DNA of 64,000 bases from positions 248,001 to 312,000 of the forward strand of contig VXCM01000439.1 of the NCBI GenBank assembly GCA_014773175.1, in the 5' to 3' direction. The notes beneath the pieces were generated by a model that did no database searches, had not been told where the DNA came from, and saw nothing but the letters and a program-made list of their open reading frames with translations. The stretch comes from Lucifuga dentata (lineage: Eukaryota; Chordata; Actinopteri; Ophidiiformes; Bythitidae). Positions 63,157 to 64,000 of the stretch are shown in pieces (position 1 is the first letter of the stretch; every line of letters starts with the position of its first letter). The translations under genes and the position numbers were made by a program.

Positions 63157-64000
63157 CAAGTTGGATTGAAACCCTTAAAAAACCAACAGCAATTGGCAGC
63201 ATTCTAAAACGTCAGCACAGTGGAAAGCTATTAGTCCGGGAGCCCAAGTNCACACACACACACACCCATACACACACCAAGTTACCACAGGATTTTTTTT
63301 AAAAGCCTTTATATGTCCTTAACACAAGCAAAATAACTCATTCCCACTATTTGTTTTTACCTTATGCTTAATATTTACCTAAAAACCTGTGTTTTCTGGT
63401 GTGTCAGCGATTTTACAGTAAAATAGTGTGTAACAGTGTGTAATTCTTGACTTTTTTTGCCGTTGCCTACCATGGCTTATTATACTGTATGTCAAATGAA
63501 AGCTTGGAATGTCCAGTTTTCAATTATATTAATCATTTTGATGTATATTTTCATTAAAGTAAAAACAAAATGCTATGAAATTCTTTGCTATCTTTGGGTT
63601 CTGAATTATTCCCATAAATGGTAAACATCAAACTATTATATGAACAGTTCTCCATATCACACAAAGTTCAGTCCACTTATACCTACATGATATATTTCAA
63701 AATTATTGTTCTGATTGAACATTCAATTGCACTATGATGATAGAGCAGGACAGTACAGGATGTATACTTTAATGTTTTGTATTACCTTCAAGGAATTCCT
63801 GCTATCATCATATTATGGTAATTGGATGTGCTTGTGTTCTCATTACTTTTATGCCATGTGCTCAGATAATGAAAGCATAGATACATGAAAACAACATTTG
63901 ATTTAGTTAAGCATATTTCACAGAATTTTTAGCGCAGGATGATGATGGAACTGAATGAATGAATTACGGAATTCATGAGTAATTCCAGAGTGAATTGTTG

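Larger units (their letters stand above)
57876..64000. other. upstream noncoding flank
   Basis: No gene recognised. AT-rich unique sequence with microsatellites and a 29-bp direct repeat at 60505-60562. Confidence 0.55.

Overview
This is a window of vertebrate nuclear DNA, almost certainly from a ray-finned fish. The signs are a split gene with short GT-AG introns, dense CA/GA microsatellites, several families of short inverted-repeat DNA transposons, and a protein clearly orthologous to vertebrate semaphorin 6D. No bacterial genes, CRISPR arrays, tRNAs, rRNAs or intact transposase/reverse-transcriptase genes were recognised.

The one gene that can be supported is sema6d, on the minus strand. 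Nineteen coding exons were placed between 27503 (ATG) and 15819 (TAA). All have GT-AG borders and compatible phases. Together they encode 1109 residues: signal peptide, Sema domain, PSI domain, Ser/Thr/Pro-rich stalk, one transmembrane helix, and a long proline-rich cytoplasmic tail ending NKYSY. A 3' UTR follows, to about 12.94 kb, with a second poly(A) signal near 13.91 kb. Upstream lie consensus splice donors for noncoding 5' exons (28080, 32986, 33910) inside a CpG-rich stretch of roughly 32.1-34.3 kb, taken as the promoter region.

The flanks look noncoding: about 1-12.9 kb is downstream sequence, and 34.3-64 kb is upstream sequence that could be far 5' intron or intergenic. They hold transposon relics: two copies of a TA-flanked element with TATACTCGA-type ends (546-2185 and 41978-43029), four copies of a TTAA-flanked MITE (5583, 8922, 36476, 48636), a pogo-like element inside a sema6d intron (23782-24300), a 29-bp-arm hairpin element (46621-46769) and a hAT-like element (57262-57875). 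A LINE/SINE-like 3' end may lie at 50-290. Most of the remaining open reading frames are chance frames or translations of microsatellites.

The assembly carries an artefact that matters for annotation. There are 27 single-N joins, and 16 are flanked by a direct duplication of about 61-67 bp, as if overlapping contigs were abutted rather than merged. One of these (N at 16145) interrupts the last sema6d coding exon and creates a false frameshift; removing exactly 62 bp restores the frame. No convincing new biological system was seen. The most useful leads are the cassette stalk exon, the upstream ORF and alternative first exons of sema6d, the CA tract beside a splice donor, and the uncatalogued MITE families.
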